Below are positions 1 through 12,084 of a stretch of DNA of 64,000 nucleotides, in pieces. Every line of letters begins with the position of its first letter. The first letter of the stretch is position 1. Made by a program: the position numbers and the translations under genes. Source of the DNA: Cenococcum geophilum 1.58 (lineage: Eukaryota > Ascomycota > Dothideomycetes > Gloniales > Gloniaceae); the NCBI GenBank assembly GCA_001692895.1, contig KV748183.1, positions 2,728,001 to 2,792,000 of the forward strand, written 5' to 3'. The notes under the pieces are model-generated. The model saw only the letters and a program-made list of their open reading frames with translations. It was not told where the DNA came from and did no database searches.

Positions 1-2103
1 ATATAAGTAGAGGTAATAGTGTAGTAGATATCTTGCTTTATATAATTTGCTATTAGCGTATAAAGATAACAATCGCCTATAATACATATTATGCTAATCT
101 AGATTGTCCCCTCTAACTAAAGAGTGCTAAGTAGCAAACTAGGTTCTGTTATAATCTTGCCCTACTTTTTCTAAACTATAAGAATAAGGATCTTCTAGCT
201 GTAAGTGCTATATAGTACGGTCAATTTATATATCCCTTCCGCTAGTGTATTTTATCCTATTATTATTAATAAAAGCTAGCTAATAGAATTAATAGGAATA
301 AAGCTCCGTGATTATACCTGTTTGCGTATAGTCTACCTCTTATAGGACGTTACTAGCGGAAGGAATGACTAAGTAGCGTTTTCTAGATGCTAAGCCCCGC
401 TATATATGGCCCAGTCATTCTATTAATTATTTTCTTCTATATTTCTATTAAATTGAGTATATCTTAATAAGGGCGTAGCCGGAGCAAGTCGGCCGCCCTC
501 CCTGCTAGTGCTAGTATAGTAAAAAGAATCTTTTTTGTTATATAGCTTAAATTACTTATATAATTTAGTGAGGTGGCTATAGTAGGAGTTTTGCATCTAA
601 GCAGTAAAGAGGGCTTAAAAATATTTTTATTATACTATCTATCCTAACTACCTAATACGTATAAGTTTAAGTTTTTAGGTACGTCTTATGCCATACCTCT
701 ATACCCTTATTCTTCGCTTTTTCCAGAAAGTAATAGTATTCGCTTGCTTTGCCTAAAGCCACCTAAAGACGAAACTGCACCTATAAAATGCTAGCTCTTT
801 AACTACTCTTTAAATGGATCTAATAGAGGGCCTCCTTAGTATAAGGCTTTATCCTATATATAGGGCAATCTGGAGAATACCCTACCTATATTTATAGATA
901 AGCATTAGTTTAACGTTACGGAGAACCTTTACACGGCGCTCCGGCGTCTTCAAGATCGCTCTATTAAGTGGATATGGATAGATGCTATTTATATTAACTA
1001 ATAGGATTAATAAGAGCGGGGGCATTAGGTTAGGTTTATGGCGAAGATATATAGTAGAGTACACCGTGTAGTTGTCTGGCTTGGAGAGGCGGTAGATAGT
1101 AGCGATCAAGCGTTAGAAGAAATACGCGCACGGAAGAAGTGGTTAAATTCTTTAGGCAACGAAATGATTTAGCAAGTAGTGCTCGCGCTGCTTTAAAGAC
1201 CTTAGTTTCGCCGTATTTGGGTAAGAGAGTAGACTCTTAACAAAGTTAGGAGATTTTATTAACAGTAATTTAGGTACTTTAGGAAGTTGCCGCAGCTTAA
1301 TATATTCTAATTATATATAACCTAACGGAGATTAACGGGTACAACTTCTGCTTAGGCTTGGAATTATTATAGATTTTCTACTAAGCTCGTTTAGACTTAT
1401 ATAGCCTTATCTGTTTAGTAACTTACCTAATAAGGCAAGCTAGGTTCCGGCCTATAGTTAGAGTCTATTAATTAGATATAAGTTTTTTAGCTATACGTCC
1501 GCTAGGCGAGCTGTTAGATATATTCTATACCTATAAAGCTACCAAGCGTTATAATAAGGTGTATGCCTTGCTTAATATAAGCTCTAACGCTCTTAACGCA
1601 GCTAACTTATTACCTAACTATAAGGTTCTATAGAGAGAGGTCTTTTAACAGCTTATTAGGTTTCTTCTATATAAGCCGGTATCTATAGAGACTTAGAACG
1701 ATAAGGAGGTAGCAGTAATTAAAAGCTAGGGCTGTATTCTGGGCTAAGTGTCCTCTATAAAGCCTTGTTCTGGGTAGAGTGATATATAAAAAGTGTATAT
1801 CGTTTCGAAAAATACATCTAGGTATTTGAAATACATAGGGGAATAGAGCGCCCGTTTAATTCTCCACACCTTAATAAAACCTATCCGGTAGGGTGACCTG
1901 GTTTATCTCCTATAAGGGGCTATTAAACCCACTATTATTAGAATATGCAAGTACCACTTTACCATTATTATAATTGCAGTTACTCCTTTAGAATATATCT
2001 AAATAGGAAGTAAAAATATAAGATGGTTAGAAATCTTACAATCCGTAATAATTTTCCTACGAGATTTTCTACTTATCTGGGACTGGGTAAAGTTCCTAGA
2101 GAG
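1..2103. other. AT-rich RIP-damaged DNA, no gene identified
   Basis: No family could be recognised here on either strand. TpA is very frequent and CpA/TpG rare, as in the rest of the window. The open stretch on the minus strand at 882-1109 has no visible domain and is not called a gene. The part from about 1140 to 2100 could belong to the upstream portion of the TPR gene that follows, because such proteins usually carry an NB-ARC or NACHT domain before the repeats, but I saw no P-loop or other NTPase motif. Confidence 0.5.
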
Positions 2104-2620
2104 GCCTAAAAATCAAGAAGAATATAAAACCTTGTTAGAGGTAGACGACCTAGTATAGAAACAATTAAAAGCAGAGTTGGAATATTATTAGGCGGGGCCC
2201 GCCGGGTTAGAGAATATAGTACTAGTATTAAAAGACTTAGGAGAATTTAAAAAGGTAGAAGAAAGGTTTTAAGAAGCAATAAATAGTTATAAAAAAATGT
2301 TTGGAAAGGAGCATGTATATATACTAATTAGCATAGTTAATCTGGCGTTGACGTACAGGAATTAAGGGCGGTAGAAGGAGACCGAAGAGCTGTTTATGCA
2401 AGTAATAGAGACGAGAAAGAGGGTATTTAGGGCAGAGTATCTAAACACGCTAACTAGTATAAATAATCTAGTATATACCTAGAAGTCCTAGGGCCGCAGT
2501 AATAAAGCTATATCTCTCTTAGCTAAATACTATAAGCTACGAAAGCGGATCCTAGGATCCCGTCACCCCTTTACTTTATCCTCGCTTAGGGTTTTTAATA
2601 AGTGGAGAATTGTTAATTAG
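2104..2620 (+). pseudogene. TPR (kinesin light chain-like) end of a fungal NLR-type gene, RIP-inactivated
   Basis: About 170 codons in one frame give two to three tetratricopeptide repeats of the kinesin light chain type that end many fungal NB-ARC/NACHT-TPR (NLR-like) proteins. Diagnostic pieces are FGKEHVYILISIVNLALTYR, then a repeat with ETRKRV and TLTSINNL, then LAKYYKLRKRILGSRHPFTL; the spacing of about 42 residues is that of the family. Such proteins are thought to sense non-self and trigger cell death or incompatibility; that role is family knowledge. The frame is interrupted by TAA/TAG at positions where the family has Gln or Trp. The nucleotide-binding part that should precede the repeats was not recognised, so this is a fragment or the 5' part is too damaged to read. 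Confidence 0.75.
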
Positions 2621-2712
2621 AAGTCCGTGCGCCGATTATAGAAAAAAAATAAAAAGTTTGTCTATTAAAGGTGGCTCTAGGAGCCCTTATATATATATAA
2701 GGTAAGTAGGTC
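2605..2712 (+). repeat. dispersed repeat motif, copy 1
   Basis: A stretch beginning TTAATTAGAAGTCCGTGCG and ending in a TATATATATAAGGTA run follows the TPR fragment. Similar stretches occur near 22375 and 54668, with parts of the downstream half also near 37441. It may be the shared 3' end of related genes or a piece of a transposon. Confidence 0.4.
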
Positions 2713-3096
2713 ACTAGTACCCTAAGCTGGTCGTTTAGTCTCTATAGCCCGATTAATAAAAATAGAGCGAACTATATTAGAATCTTAAATTGATAATAGG
2801 TAGGGCAAACACTTCCCTTTTATAGAATATATAAGTAGATTTAATTAGCATAGCAGCGTAAAACGCGTAACCTACTGCTAATATTCTTACTAATAACTAT
2901 TTAGAGTAAGTGGGATATATTAGCATTTAAAATAGATCTAGAATGGTTATAAAAGCAGTTTCTGTACTATAAGTCGCTACTATAAGTAGGGAGGGCGGCC
3001 AACCCGTACTGGCCATACCCTTATAAAGGTCTACTAGGATATATTTAGCTAGCTTTTAGTAACGCCTATACCCTAGGGGTATATAGCTATAATAGA

Positions 3097-3114
3097 ATAT
3101 ATATATATATATAT
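3097..3114. repeat. (AT)n microsatellite
   Basis: Nine AT units in a row lie just upstream of the PD-(D/E)XK-like fossil. A short simple repeat without further meaning. Confidence 0.8.
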
Positions 3115-3360
3115 ACGTAAAGGACTTTTTAAGGTTGATAAATAGAGAATATAGAGTAAGTAGGCATCTAGTTGGCGTTAGAACTAATTGTCTTAGGTAT
3201 AGCGTTATAATAATAATGCTGCCGTTACTGCTCGGTGTTTAGCTTAGCGCGGTTGCTAAGTTAACTAAACTGTGCCGGAACTCCCAAACCCTAACTAGTT
3301 CTCGCGACTACTACCGCTTAACCTTATAATGTGGACCTTCCTATAGTATAACACACGGCT

Positions 3361-4065
3361 ATGTCTACATTGCAGCCTCCTCTAAAAGACTATTAGCAAA
3401 TTATACCCCCTTTAAGCTTTATAGGCGTACCTTTAACGCCTCCGCCAACTAACGAGAAAGCCTTTACGTAAGCTTCCCGAGTTATCGCGCTTCTTAAAGA
3501 TATCCAAGCTAGAAGACATATTAAAGAACACCTATAGACGGAATTTTAGCTTACGCGAGGAGAGTATAATAAGATAGAGCGTTAGCTTAGACGAGATGAG
3601 TCGCTATTTAAATACGTTAAAGACAAAATATAGTATATGGACTCCGGGAACGATAGAGGCGGCTAACTAATAATTAGAATTAGGTAGATATAACTATAAC
3701 GGAAGAAAGCATTAACTAATCGTCTATATGCCAACCGGCGTCTATAAGCTCTTTATTAATAGTATTAAGAACGCGATTTAAAGTTAGCTAAAAGTGATTC
3801 GCAGCGGATTAGATAGGGCAGCCCTTTTTACACAGAAAGTACGCCTAGCCTAATTAACTAAGATATATTTTCTATTTAACGATATTCCGCCTAGTATAAA
3901 GTCGAAATACGAGCCGGACGCTTTATTCTGGCATAATAATGCAATACCCTAGTATTATAATTAAAGTTGCATATTTGTAGAAGAGGAAGAGGCTAAGCTG
4001 GCTAGCTAAAGATTATCCCTAAGTCTCTTTAATTAGTGGTAGTGGTTATAGTAGCTTCTTAATAG
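3361..4065 (+). pseudogene. PD-(D/E)XK nuclease-like fungal repeat-family protein, RIP-inactivated, copy 1
   Basis: The frame opens with ATG and MSTLQPPLKDY, then IPPLSFIGVPLTPPPTNEKA, followed by LTRGEY and RRDESLFKYVKDKI. After a frame change near 3700 come MPTGVYKLFI, LKVIRSGLDRAALFTQKVRL and KSKYEPDALFWHNNA; after another near 3945 comes PSIIIKVAYL then KRKRL. I recognise this order from a family that is multi-copy in Eurotiomycete genomes and is about 300 residues long. The pattern of an acidic residue before FW and a hydrophobic strand followed by a Lys-rich turn resembles a PD-(D/E)XK fold; the nuclease role is inference. About two frameshifts plus many TAA/TAG. The C-terminal third is missing, cut where an opposite-strand copy begins. 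Confidence 0.6.
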
Positions 4066-4419
4066 CTGCCTGAGTAGCTATAACCTCTGCTAGTAGTAAA
4101 ATTAGAGCTTAAGGCTTTTCCTTTACTATACTAACCTCCTAATTATTAAATGTTCCTTTCTATAGAGGTCCGTATGGGTGCTAAAGACACTTATATATCT
4201 ATTCGCAATTATAAGCAATAATCCTCTAATAGAATTTAGGAAGCCTTTTAAGAAATAGCTCTCCTTTTCCCTTTCTCTATTATAGGCGCTTTAAGCCTTA
4301 CTTGCTGCTACGGATAGATTTGGCTACTCTTTCTTATATAGAGCTTCTTTATAGGTTAAAAATTGGCGATTAATGGGAAGATAAATCAAATTAAATACTA
4401 TATCTATGTCGACCTTGTA
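4066..4419. other. spacer between two head-to-head gene copies
   Basis: This segment separates the plus-strand and minus-strand copies of the PD-(D/E)XK-like gene. The minus strand shows a protein-like run with EREKESYFLKG, FSTHTDLYRKEHLIIRRL and several Lys/Arg-rich stretches, but I could not assign a family. Confidence 0.3.
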
Positions 4420-4720
4420 AAATTCTAGCCCATGTACTATACCTTGCCCTTAATATATTTGAATAGCGATTCGTCCCGCTTAAGCCAGCGTTTTAACCCA
4501 TCGTATTCCTCTTATATAAGCTGAAATTCTATTTACGGGTGTTGCTTAATGTGTTTTTCTACTTCAATATCTTTAAAAAGCGCGCTGTCTCTTAGGAGCT
4601 TGCGTAAAGGCTTTCTCATTAATTAACGGAGGCGTTAAAGGCATACCTACGAAGCTTAAAGGTGGTGCGATATAATAATGGTCCTTTAAAGAAGTCTGCG
4701 AGGTAGATATAGCCGTATAT
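4420..4720 (-). pseudogene. PD-(D/E)XK-like family, 5' fragment, inverted copy 2
   Basis: Reading the minus strand from 4720 downward gives SLKDHYYIAPPLSFVGMPL, then TPPLINEKAFTQAPKRQ, then, after a frame change, EKHIKQHP, EEYDGLKRWLKRDESLFKYI and KGKV. This matches the first 95 or so residues of copy 1 at 3361-3660 in inverted orientation, and the DNA just upstream (to about 4800) also resembles 3220-3360. It is therefore a truncated inverted duplicate and not a separate gene. Confidence 0.6.
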
Positions 4721-4799
4721 CATATTATAAGTTAGGCCGCATTGCGAAGTTTAATAGTAATAGTTGCTTGGTTAACGTTTAAGTTAACTTAGTAACTGT

Positions 4800-5399
4800 G
4801 CTACTTATCCGCCTTATATAACTTATAGGTTAGTGCTTAACTAATAGCGGTAAGCCTATAATAGTTCTTCGTTCTAACACTACAGCTACCTACTATAGTT
4901 GCTTAATGTTAAAGTACCCCTTATATTTTGCGGTATGGTGGGTTTTACGCGACCTAGGGACGGATATTAATACTAAATTCTTGCTAAGCCTCTATATAAA
5001 TATAAGGTGCGAACCGCGTATAACTAAGGCCTCGGCCAAAATATACGCCTAGACGTCGCCTAAAATGGATACCTTATATCTTGGCCGGATACCTTACATC
5101 GTCCCTATATTATGTATAATATAGTATATATCTCTAATACTTAGTAAAAGTTATAAAACTGGCTATTTTTATATATACTCTTTTAATAGCCAATATATTT
5201 TAATATTAAACATATTATATTAATATTAAACGTTTAATATTTAATATTTAATACCAATAACGCCACTGCATCTTTCGTTAACAGTATATTAAAAGTCTAT
5301 TTTTAGTCTTAACGGCTTGGTTATAGGCATGTAAGAGTATATATATTAGATAACGTAAGAGTCGCAATAGATTTATAATCACTCTCTCTCTTTTTAGCC
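4800..5399. other. AT-rich spacer
   Basis: No gene seen. Positions 5193-5262 carry several iterations of TAATATTAAA and TTTAATATT, a low-complexity AT block. The segment ends at the 5-bp target duplication of the LTR that starts at 5405. Confidence 0.5.
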
Positions 5400-5404
5400 T
5401 TATA

Positions 5405-5615
5405 TATAACGGCGCTATCGTATATTACCTACTAAATTCTGCTATATTCTGCTAACCTGCGATTAGCTCGCCTAGAGCTAGCGCCTTAGCGGCTTACCCT
5501 ATATATTTGTTTATATTGGTTCTAGCAACCCTCTTTCCCTTCTCCTTAGCTTAGTATCTTCGTAATATAGCATTCTATAAGCTTCGGTTTAGAAGTATTT
5601 ATATAAGCTATAATA
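5405..5615 (+). mobile_element. solo LTR, family with TATAACGGCGC start
   Basis: A 211-bp LTR that begins TATAACGGCGCTATCG and shares its 3' third (GCTTAGTATCTTCGTAATA onward) with the LTRs at 45589 and 49947. It is flanked by the 5-bp direct repeat TTATA at 5400-5404 and 5616-5620, the expected target duplication. Related copies lie at 21690 and, inverted, at 22015. No internal region is attached, so it is a solo LTR left by recombination of a fossil LTR element. Confidence 0.8.
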
Positions 5616-5690
5616 TTATAGCGATGGGAGCGGGATATGTTACGGGGCAATTACCTTTATAAGTTTAATATTTACTAACTTAATGCTAGT

Positions 5691-5927
5691 TGTTACAGTA
5701 CTAGTAGAAGGCGGCAGCTATAATAGACGTTATAGTAGACGTTATAGTAGACGTAGGGCTTATATAACTCCTACGTAACTAGGGATTGTATATAACTCCT
5801 TACGTTACTACTTATCCTTTCCTTTCCTTTTCTTTAGCTTTAGATTCTTGTTTATAGATAATCTAATTATATAGGCTTACGCGTCCCTTTTACCGTACTT
5901 ATACCTTGATTGACTAAGTCGCTAATA
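5691..5927 (+). mobile_element. solo LTR, family with TGTTACAGTAC start
   Basis: A 237-bp LTR starting TGTTACAGTACTAG, related over its second half to the LTRs at 14093 and 19605 (shared CTTTAGCTT, GACTAAGTCGCTAATA region). It is flanked by the direct repeat CTAGT at 5686-5690 and 5928-5932. A short internal tandem of GACGTTATAGTA lies at about 5725-5755. The sequence TGTTACGGGGC at 5636 may be the start of another LTR that this one landed in. Confidence 0.8.
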
Positions 5928-5932
5928 CTAGT

Positions 5933-8480
5933 CCTTTTTATATAAGGCTTTAATTGTATCTATATAAATAAGAGAGCACGCGAGTTGGTCTATATGCGGG
6001 GAAACTAGTAGCCATTATTTTAAGTGCCTACTTGGTGTATATCGAGCTTTAAAGTAAGCTAAGAACTCTCTTCCGTAATTTGACTACTATATCTTCCTAA
6101 AAATAATCTTAAACAGTAGTGGAGTTACTGGAGTGTTAGAATAAAGGAGGAAATAGAATATGTATAGTTTAGTGTTGCTCTTAGCTGTTCTACCTAAAAC
6201 AGCAAAGTTAGATCCTCACCAGATGGTTATATAAGCGTAATGTGCCTTAGTAAGAACGGATATATCTTTAAATACGCTGCGAGCTTTAAACTAATTTAGA
6301 TCTACTAATTCTTACACTTTGCTTACTATTATGTATTTAATCTCCTACCTTTTTCCTACTGCTATTCTGTTTAGGTAGGGGCTTATATACGCTTGGAATA
6401 AATAACTTACGGTAGTTTCTAACGGAGTTTTTATAGGAAGTAATGGATATCCTCGCGGATATGTCTTTCGTAGTGATTTGGGCTTCAATGATAATATAAT
6501 AACTTATCTTTTACCACCTTTAGCTTCAGAAAGGATAAGGGTAAATAGCTTAGATCTTCTATATGCTCTAATATAGAGAACCGCTAACTAAACTATAATA
6601 TTTCCGCGACTTAATGTATTACTAGGAGCTTATATAGCTATAAAGTACCTTAAAAATGGATATGTTATACTACCGTAAACCTAGCTGGGTAAGCTAAAAG
6701 CAGGTAAAACAGTTTATGTATTTAGTATATCTTAGCTAAGTAATAGTAAAGTATTAGTAGACGTCCTATAGTGGACATCTGACAGTATTAGCGGTAACTA
6801 GAGAGGAAAACTATTAACTATATAAAATTTCAATAATAATAGATGTTATTAAATTAATAATAGTAGCATATCTATAACACGTTAGAATTAATTTCCTAAC
6901 CCTATCCCTAGCTAACTGGGGTCTACCTATAAACAATGGTGCGAGACTAATCTATTAGTACCTATGGATCTATAGGCTGGTTCTATGTATACTATATACT
7001 AGGTTTAGTAGTGGCTAATAGAGCCTAGCGTACTAGGGTTACCTAGCGGTAAAGATGAGTATTATATAACATACTCCGACCTTAGTATTGTTGCTAGCGT
7101 ACTTTAGGATAGCCCTTTAAACCTACTTCCCTAGCAAGACCCTTAAAGTAATGCTGTTCCTAATTTCTAGTTCCGTATAGCATATACTACCAACCCCCTC
7201 TTAACTGGTACTATTGCCTCTTTTTTATCTTAGTCGGTAGTTTCTAAATAATTGTAAAGGTAATGTTATGATATATATCTCTTTACATTCTTTATTTTAC
7301 TTAGACCTTTAAAACGACACTAGAATTATAATATTCACTACTCTAAAGGGAGTGAATAAGGTAGAAAATAATATATACGCTCTAACTAATAGATTTTAAT
7401 AAAGCGTTTTCATCTATTTCTCTAGCATACTAAACTATTAATATATTTATTCTCCTGCATCTCTTGTTATTTTGTTAATTTATCTATTACGGATAAGTTT
7501 AGGTATTTATATAAGACGTCTATAGGACTAAGAATTAGTAATAGTAATAAATATCTAGTTAATTCTAAAGCAACGATATAATAATTGTGTGTAAACAGAA
7601 AGTTACTTAAAACTCTAATAACTATAAAAAGGGACTCTTTGCTAACTAAATAACATAGTTTAAGATTTTATAGCTTATGAAGAAAACAAACTTGCCTTAT
7701 TTTAACTTACTTTTGCTCCTCTTAGTGTGCTTAAAGAACATTTATAAATAGTAGTTGTACGGACCTTTTTAGGAAGAGTATTGGAGAGATATAGATGTAA
7801 ATTAATTAAGGGAGAAGTTAAAATGGGCGTGGGGATTATATAGACCCTGAAAATTAGCTAAGACCTCTTTATAGAGCGTTATTAATGTAGCATAGCTTAG
7901 AATATAAGTGGCTTTTTAGTAATAGATGGCTGCATTTTACCCTAATTAATTAGAGCTCTTTATCTAACAAACCTATATAAAACATCGCATAATTGGCCCA
8001 GACTGCTAGAGTTTATATTCTAAAGAAACACCGCTTTTAAGGCTTGGAATCCGGCGTAGTCCTATTAAATTATTTTAAGGCATAAGTATAAAGTAAGCTA
8101 GCGGAGAGGGGCTAGGGTTATTGGTGTTTCTAATAATAGGTATTACTTTTACGTATAAAGATTTACTACGCGGGGTATAAGCTTCTTACGACCTCTTAAC
8201 CTCCTGCGTGTATTAGCAGTACAGCTAGGCATACTTATATTCTTTTATATACTAGAGCAACAGAAGAGGTTAGTTAAATATTTGGAGATATGCTAACTAG
8301 AAAATAAATAGTGCTTATAGATAATATATTAGAGACACGTTTATAAAAGTACAGTTTAGTAAATTAAGCTTTAGGAAACTACTTAAAGTCCTCTAAGCAA
8401 CCGGTAATTATAATTTGTTAAAACTAGTAAGCGCTTTACAAACTGCTATTTCCTCCCGCCCCTCTAGCATTCCCTAGCAG
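5933..8480. other. RIP-damaged DNA, no gene identified
   Basis: Several plus-strand stretches look protein-like, for example around 6950-7250 (SGKDEYYITYSDLSIVASVL, then RIAYTTNPLLTG) and 7830-8390 (LRPLYRALLM, QIFGDMLTRK-like). None matched a family I know, and frames change several times. Absence of TGA is not informative here because RIP depletes it. I do not call a gene. Confidence 0.4.
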
Positions 8481-8499
8481 ATTATACTAAAACGAAATT

Positions 8500-9830
8500 A
8501 TATTTCCTTCTTAATGCTATAGAACCTTCGTAGGGTTACCTATGATTATAATAAGTTAATAGTGGTTATCGGAATGAGAATATTCTTACTAACTGTTTCT
8601 AAGCTAATAGGATGCACCTATTACTACTCCTATTTTCTTAATACTTTGTTATATCCGACGTTTAAGCTGCGCGATATTACCCTTAGAGCCAGAGATATGG
8701 GTTTTAGCACCGTTTTTAAATAAAACCTTAACGATAGTCTTGTGTCCCCTAAGCACTATATAGTATAATAGCAAATAATACGGTATTCTTAGGCTTACTA
8801 AACCACGTACACTTTATAGAATATCCCGGTCCATTTTAATTAGGTAATTAATCTTAGCCCCGTTTTAAATAAGAAGAAGGATAATTACTTTATAACCTAT
8901 CGCGTAAGCTCTACTTAGTAGAGATCCGCAGTTAGTTTATATATTAACTTTAGCACCTCTCTTAATAAGTAACTCTATAATGCTGTAATAACCTTTATAG
9001 TATACTATAGTTAGTACAGACGCTAAGGATTATAAGTTAATGTCCGCCCCTTTATTAAGAAGATATCTTACTAGGTTTTCGCGACCTCTCTAAACTATAT
9101 AAGCGAGTAAACGGCCTTATATAATAGGAGGTCCATTAATATACGCTCTATAGCGTATAAGAAGCCTTATAATATCCTTAAATAAAGAGAGGCAAGTGTC
9201 TGTAAATGGGGTTAAATAAAACATGGGGTTAAGGTATAGACCGTGGTAAAGTAGATCTTGTTAAAGGATATTTTCTTAGTATAGATACTGTATCTTAGTA
9301 ATTCGTGTATTATTAGTAATTAAACAGTTATGGCCTACTAGTAGCAACTCCACAGGCTTAGTATTGTTGCTATAGTCTAGAGTTATTACATTACTAAGAG
9401 AGTCGGTTACTTTAAGTGACGATATCTTTAGGGTAGTATTTAGACGAAGATTCCTCCAGAATAATTTAAGAGCAAAGGCGTAGTTAAACTGAAAGGTTCT
9501 TTTTACGTAGAGGACGTCGCGCGCCTTATAGTAAATTTGGCTGTAACTATATAAGATTTTAACGTATATTCCTGCTCTTGGCGTAATGGCTATTATTGAC
9601 CTATAACGGAACCCAAAAACCGACTTAATAACTAGTGTTTTTACTAATCCGCCTAAAAGAAGCTCATATATTCGAATGCGTAATTCGGTTAGCAATTTAA
9701 GAAATAACCTTCGCGGCGGTAGAGGGGTTTTTATAGATTTAGGTTTAAAAGGTTTTAAGCGTAAGGCTAATGTATTTTAAGTAGGCTTTTTTTTAAAGCT
9801 GTTTCCTAATACCAGATGGAAATGCTAACG
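8500..9830 (-). pseudogene. ankyrin-repeat protein with 2EXR/DUF7730-like N-terminal domain, RIP-inactivated
   Basis: One minus-strand frame of roughly 430 codons. The N-terminal part has FLKLLTELRIRIYELLLGG, then SQIYYKARDVLYVKRTFQFN, which is the pattern of fungal 2EXR/DUF7730-type domains (LPxELRxxIYxLL, followed by CxQIxxEAxxVLYxxxxF). This stretch is unusually free of stops for 140 codons (9276-9695). After it come four to five ankyrin repeats, for example YLLNKGADINL, YYSIIELLIKRGAKVNI, VIILLLI then NGAKINY, and TIVKVLFKNGAKTH, spaced about 33 residues. Ankyrin repeats bind partner proteins; the target is unknown. The start is uncertain: the frame stays protein-like upstream to about 9830. 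All interruptions I read are TAA or TAG. Confidence 0.7.
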
Positions 9831-10754
9831 TGTTTTTTAGAGAACTACCGGTTTTGTAGCATGTCATAGCATTAGTATTAAAATTAGTGGGTATTAAAGA
9901 GTTCTCGATAGGCTGGGCGAGTATATGCGAATGTATAGGTATAGTTAACTGAGGAAGGTTATATAAAAGGCTTTAGGAACTAGAGGGTGCTAGAATATAA
10001 ATAGAACGACGTAATTCTAAACCGGAAAACTATATATATAAGGATATAACGGACTATCTGTGTTAAGGATCCCCTATCTAGTAGTATCTATATTATTAAT
10101 GCACTCCACTTTAAGAAAAGACGGCTGCCTGCATAATTTTCCCCTTTTTTCTAAGTTGGGCTAGTATATGGAGTTGGGAAATCCTAAAACAGCCCCTTCT
10201 TTGTATACCCCTACCCTTATCTATAGTAGGTAAAGGACGTAAAGGCTTCTCGTCATAAGTTAGTTTTAATTGCGCTATATTATAGTTTGTATAAGGCGGC
10301 TAGGCTTTAGTTCTAACTAACTATACCTAATATATTAACGAAAATAGCACTTTAGGGCATTCCATATAATTGCTGCACGGCAGCCTTTATTTAAATTTAA
10401 TAGATAACACCTCTCTCCGTACTACACCCTACTTTATCCATCTATAGCCACTCTATAATATAGTAAAGAAGAAATGCAATACATATTATCGATTACTATT
10501 ACCTTAAAATTATATAGACTATTTGGAAATTTATAATCCCAATCGGAGAAAACCTCACAAGTGTAAGAAATACTTTAATGTTAGCTAGAGTATATACTAA
10601 AGCACATATAGAGCTATAGTAAGCAGCGCAACTACTACTAATACCTATACTATAAAAAGAATTTAGCCGGAAAGATTCGTTGCAAAGATAAAGCTATTTA
10701 TTAATTAATATATATAATACTAATATTATTATAGGCATTACCAGTTTTAGTATA
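9831..10754. other. spacer, no gene identified
   Basis: AT-rich with no recognisable domain on either strand and no clear repeat structure. It separates the minus-strand ankyrin gene from the plus-strand unknown gene, and would hold their promoters if both were once active. Confidence 0.4.
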
Positions 10755-11610
10755 ATGCGCTGAAAGGGAACGTAAAAGTAGCGTTAATAAAGAGGTTACC
10801 CCAGTTAATAGATGTTAATGAACAGTATTTTACAGTAGAAAGTATATTTGCTACTAATAAAGAGGAGTTAGATCTTAAAAGCAACGAATGCCTACATAAA
10901 GCTCTCCTATATAGGAGTCTATATGGCAAAAACTCTAGATATAGCTCTATAGGACCTTATACGTAATTATATTATTTATTTAGCCGTAAGAATAAATATA
11001 TAGATTTTTTATTGCATTCTAATATGCTTAGCAGCAAGGATATATAAATATATAAAAATTTTATTCTATTATAAATAGTCTTGGCAGTAATATTAGATAA
11101 ATTAATTATAACTACTTTATCCTAAATTTAAAATTACCTCGCTGAAAAATCTACTGGTAATGGTTGTCTTAGAACTAAAGGCATAACTATAGTTCTCTCT
11201 TTAACTTCAGAATTAGAATACTAAACCCTTGCTGCTAGTATTTTCCACTACCGTTTTTATTTCCCCCTAGGTATAGGTTGAACTGGAATTACCGTACTAA
11301 AAGCCTAAAACAGTCTTAGCCCTAACGTCTTATAGAAGGAGATTATATATTAATTACAAGTTACTATTCTGTTAGTGGCTAAGGCGTATTAGTTTTAGAT
11401 TTATATATATAAAACCGATCTTAGTACCGCGTTAAGAAATATATATTAGCGTTATAAGTTAGGCTTAACTCGTCAGCTTTCCTAAATATTATTAAGCATC
11501 TTTTGTGGAAAGAGGACTGTTATCGCCTTCGGCTATCTACAATGTTCTCTAATTCACTTTTAGACTCTAGAGAGTTTATATACAGTTTAGTTAGTAATTA
11601 GTAATAGGGA
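10755..11610 (+). pseudogene. unknown protein-coding fossil
   Basis: A single plus-strand frame of about 285 codons has the amino-acid texture of a folded protein: LKGNVKVALIKRLPQLIDVN, YFTVESIFATNKEELDLKS, CLHKALLYRSLYG, then further on TDLSTALRNIY and GKRTVIAFGYLQC. The first 75 codons contain no stop at all; later parts are interrupted by TAA/TAG and one TGA. I do not recognise the family, and neither a signal peptide nor clear membrane segments are visible. It lies upstream of the ferric reductase on the same strand. The true start is not visible; coordinates mark the readable part. Confidence 0.4.
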
Positions 11611-12084
11611 GAGGGTTGCTTTTCTACATTTTCTACTAGAGAGGGTTGTTGTTTTTATTTTGGAATTTGTGTAAGGTTTAATTTTGGCGGCCAAGAAACT
11701 ATTATATAAGCTATTACGGTTTTTCTAAGAAAGTATTAGGGTTGCTATATTTAAAAATAAAGTATAGGCATATAGGTTTCCTTAAACTTGGAATATATAG
11801 CTTTTATAACTTAATTATAGTTTTATATAAGTTAGGCGACAATTTAGGGACGTGTTTTAGGCTAATTTAGCATATTCTTTTATAGTTAGTGCCCTATATA
11901 ATTCGAAGGCATAACCTTTTTCTATCTATATAGAGATTTTAAGCTTCTATACACTTGCTGCTAGCAGTATCTTAGTAATAATTATTACTATTCGTATTAT
12001 TTTATCTTTTATTAACTTTTTATTTAAACCCTCTATATAGTTCTAGATATTTAAAAACTTTATCTACCTACGCCTTTATCTTTT
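11611..12084. other. spacer upstream of the ferric reductase
   Basis: T-rich plus strand. Hydrophobic stretches near 11990-12080 in several frames may be the eroded first membrane segments of the reductase, but the frame cannot be fixed. No other feature seen. Confidence 0.35.

Noticed and set aside
5933-8480. Long TGA-free frames suggesting a gene of several hundred codons
   Set aside because: TGA is depleted by RIP, so TGA-free frames arise by chance; no family or repeat supports a reading phase.
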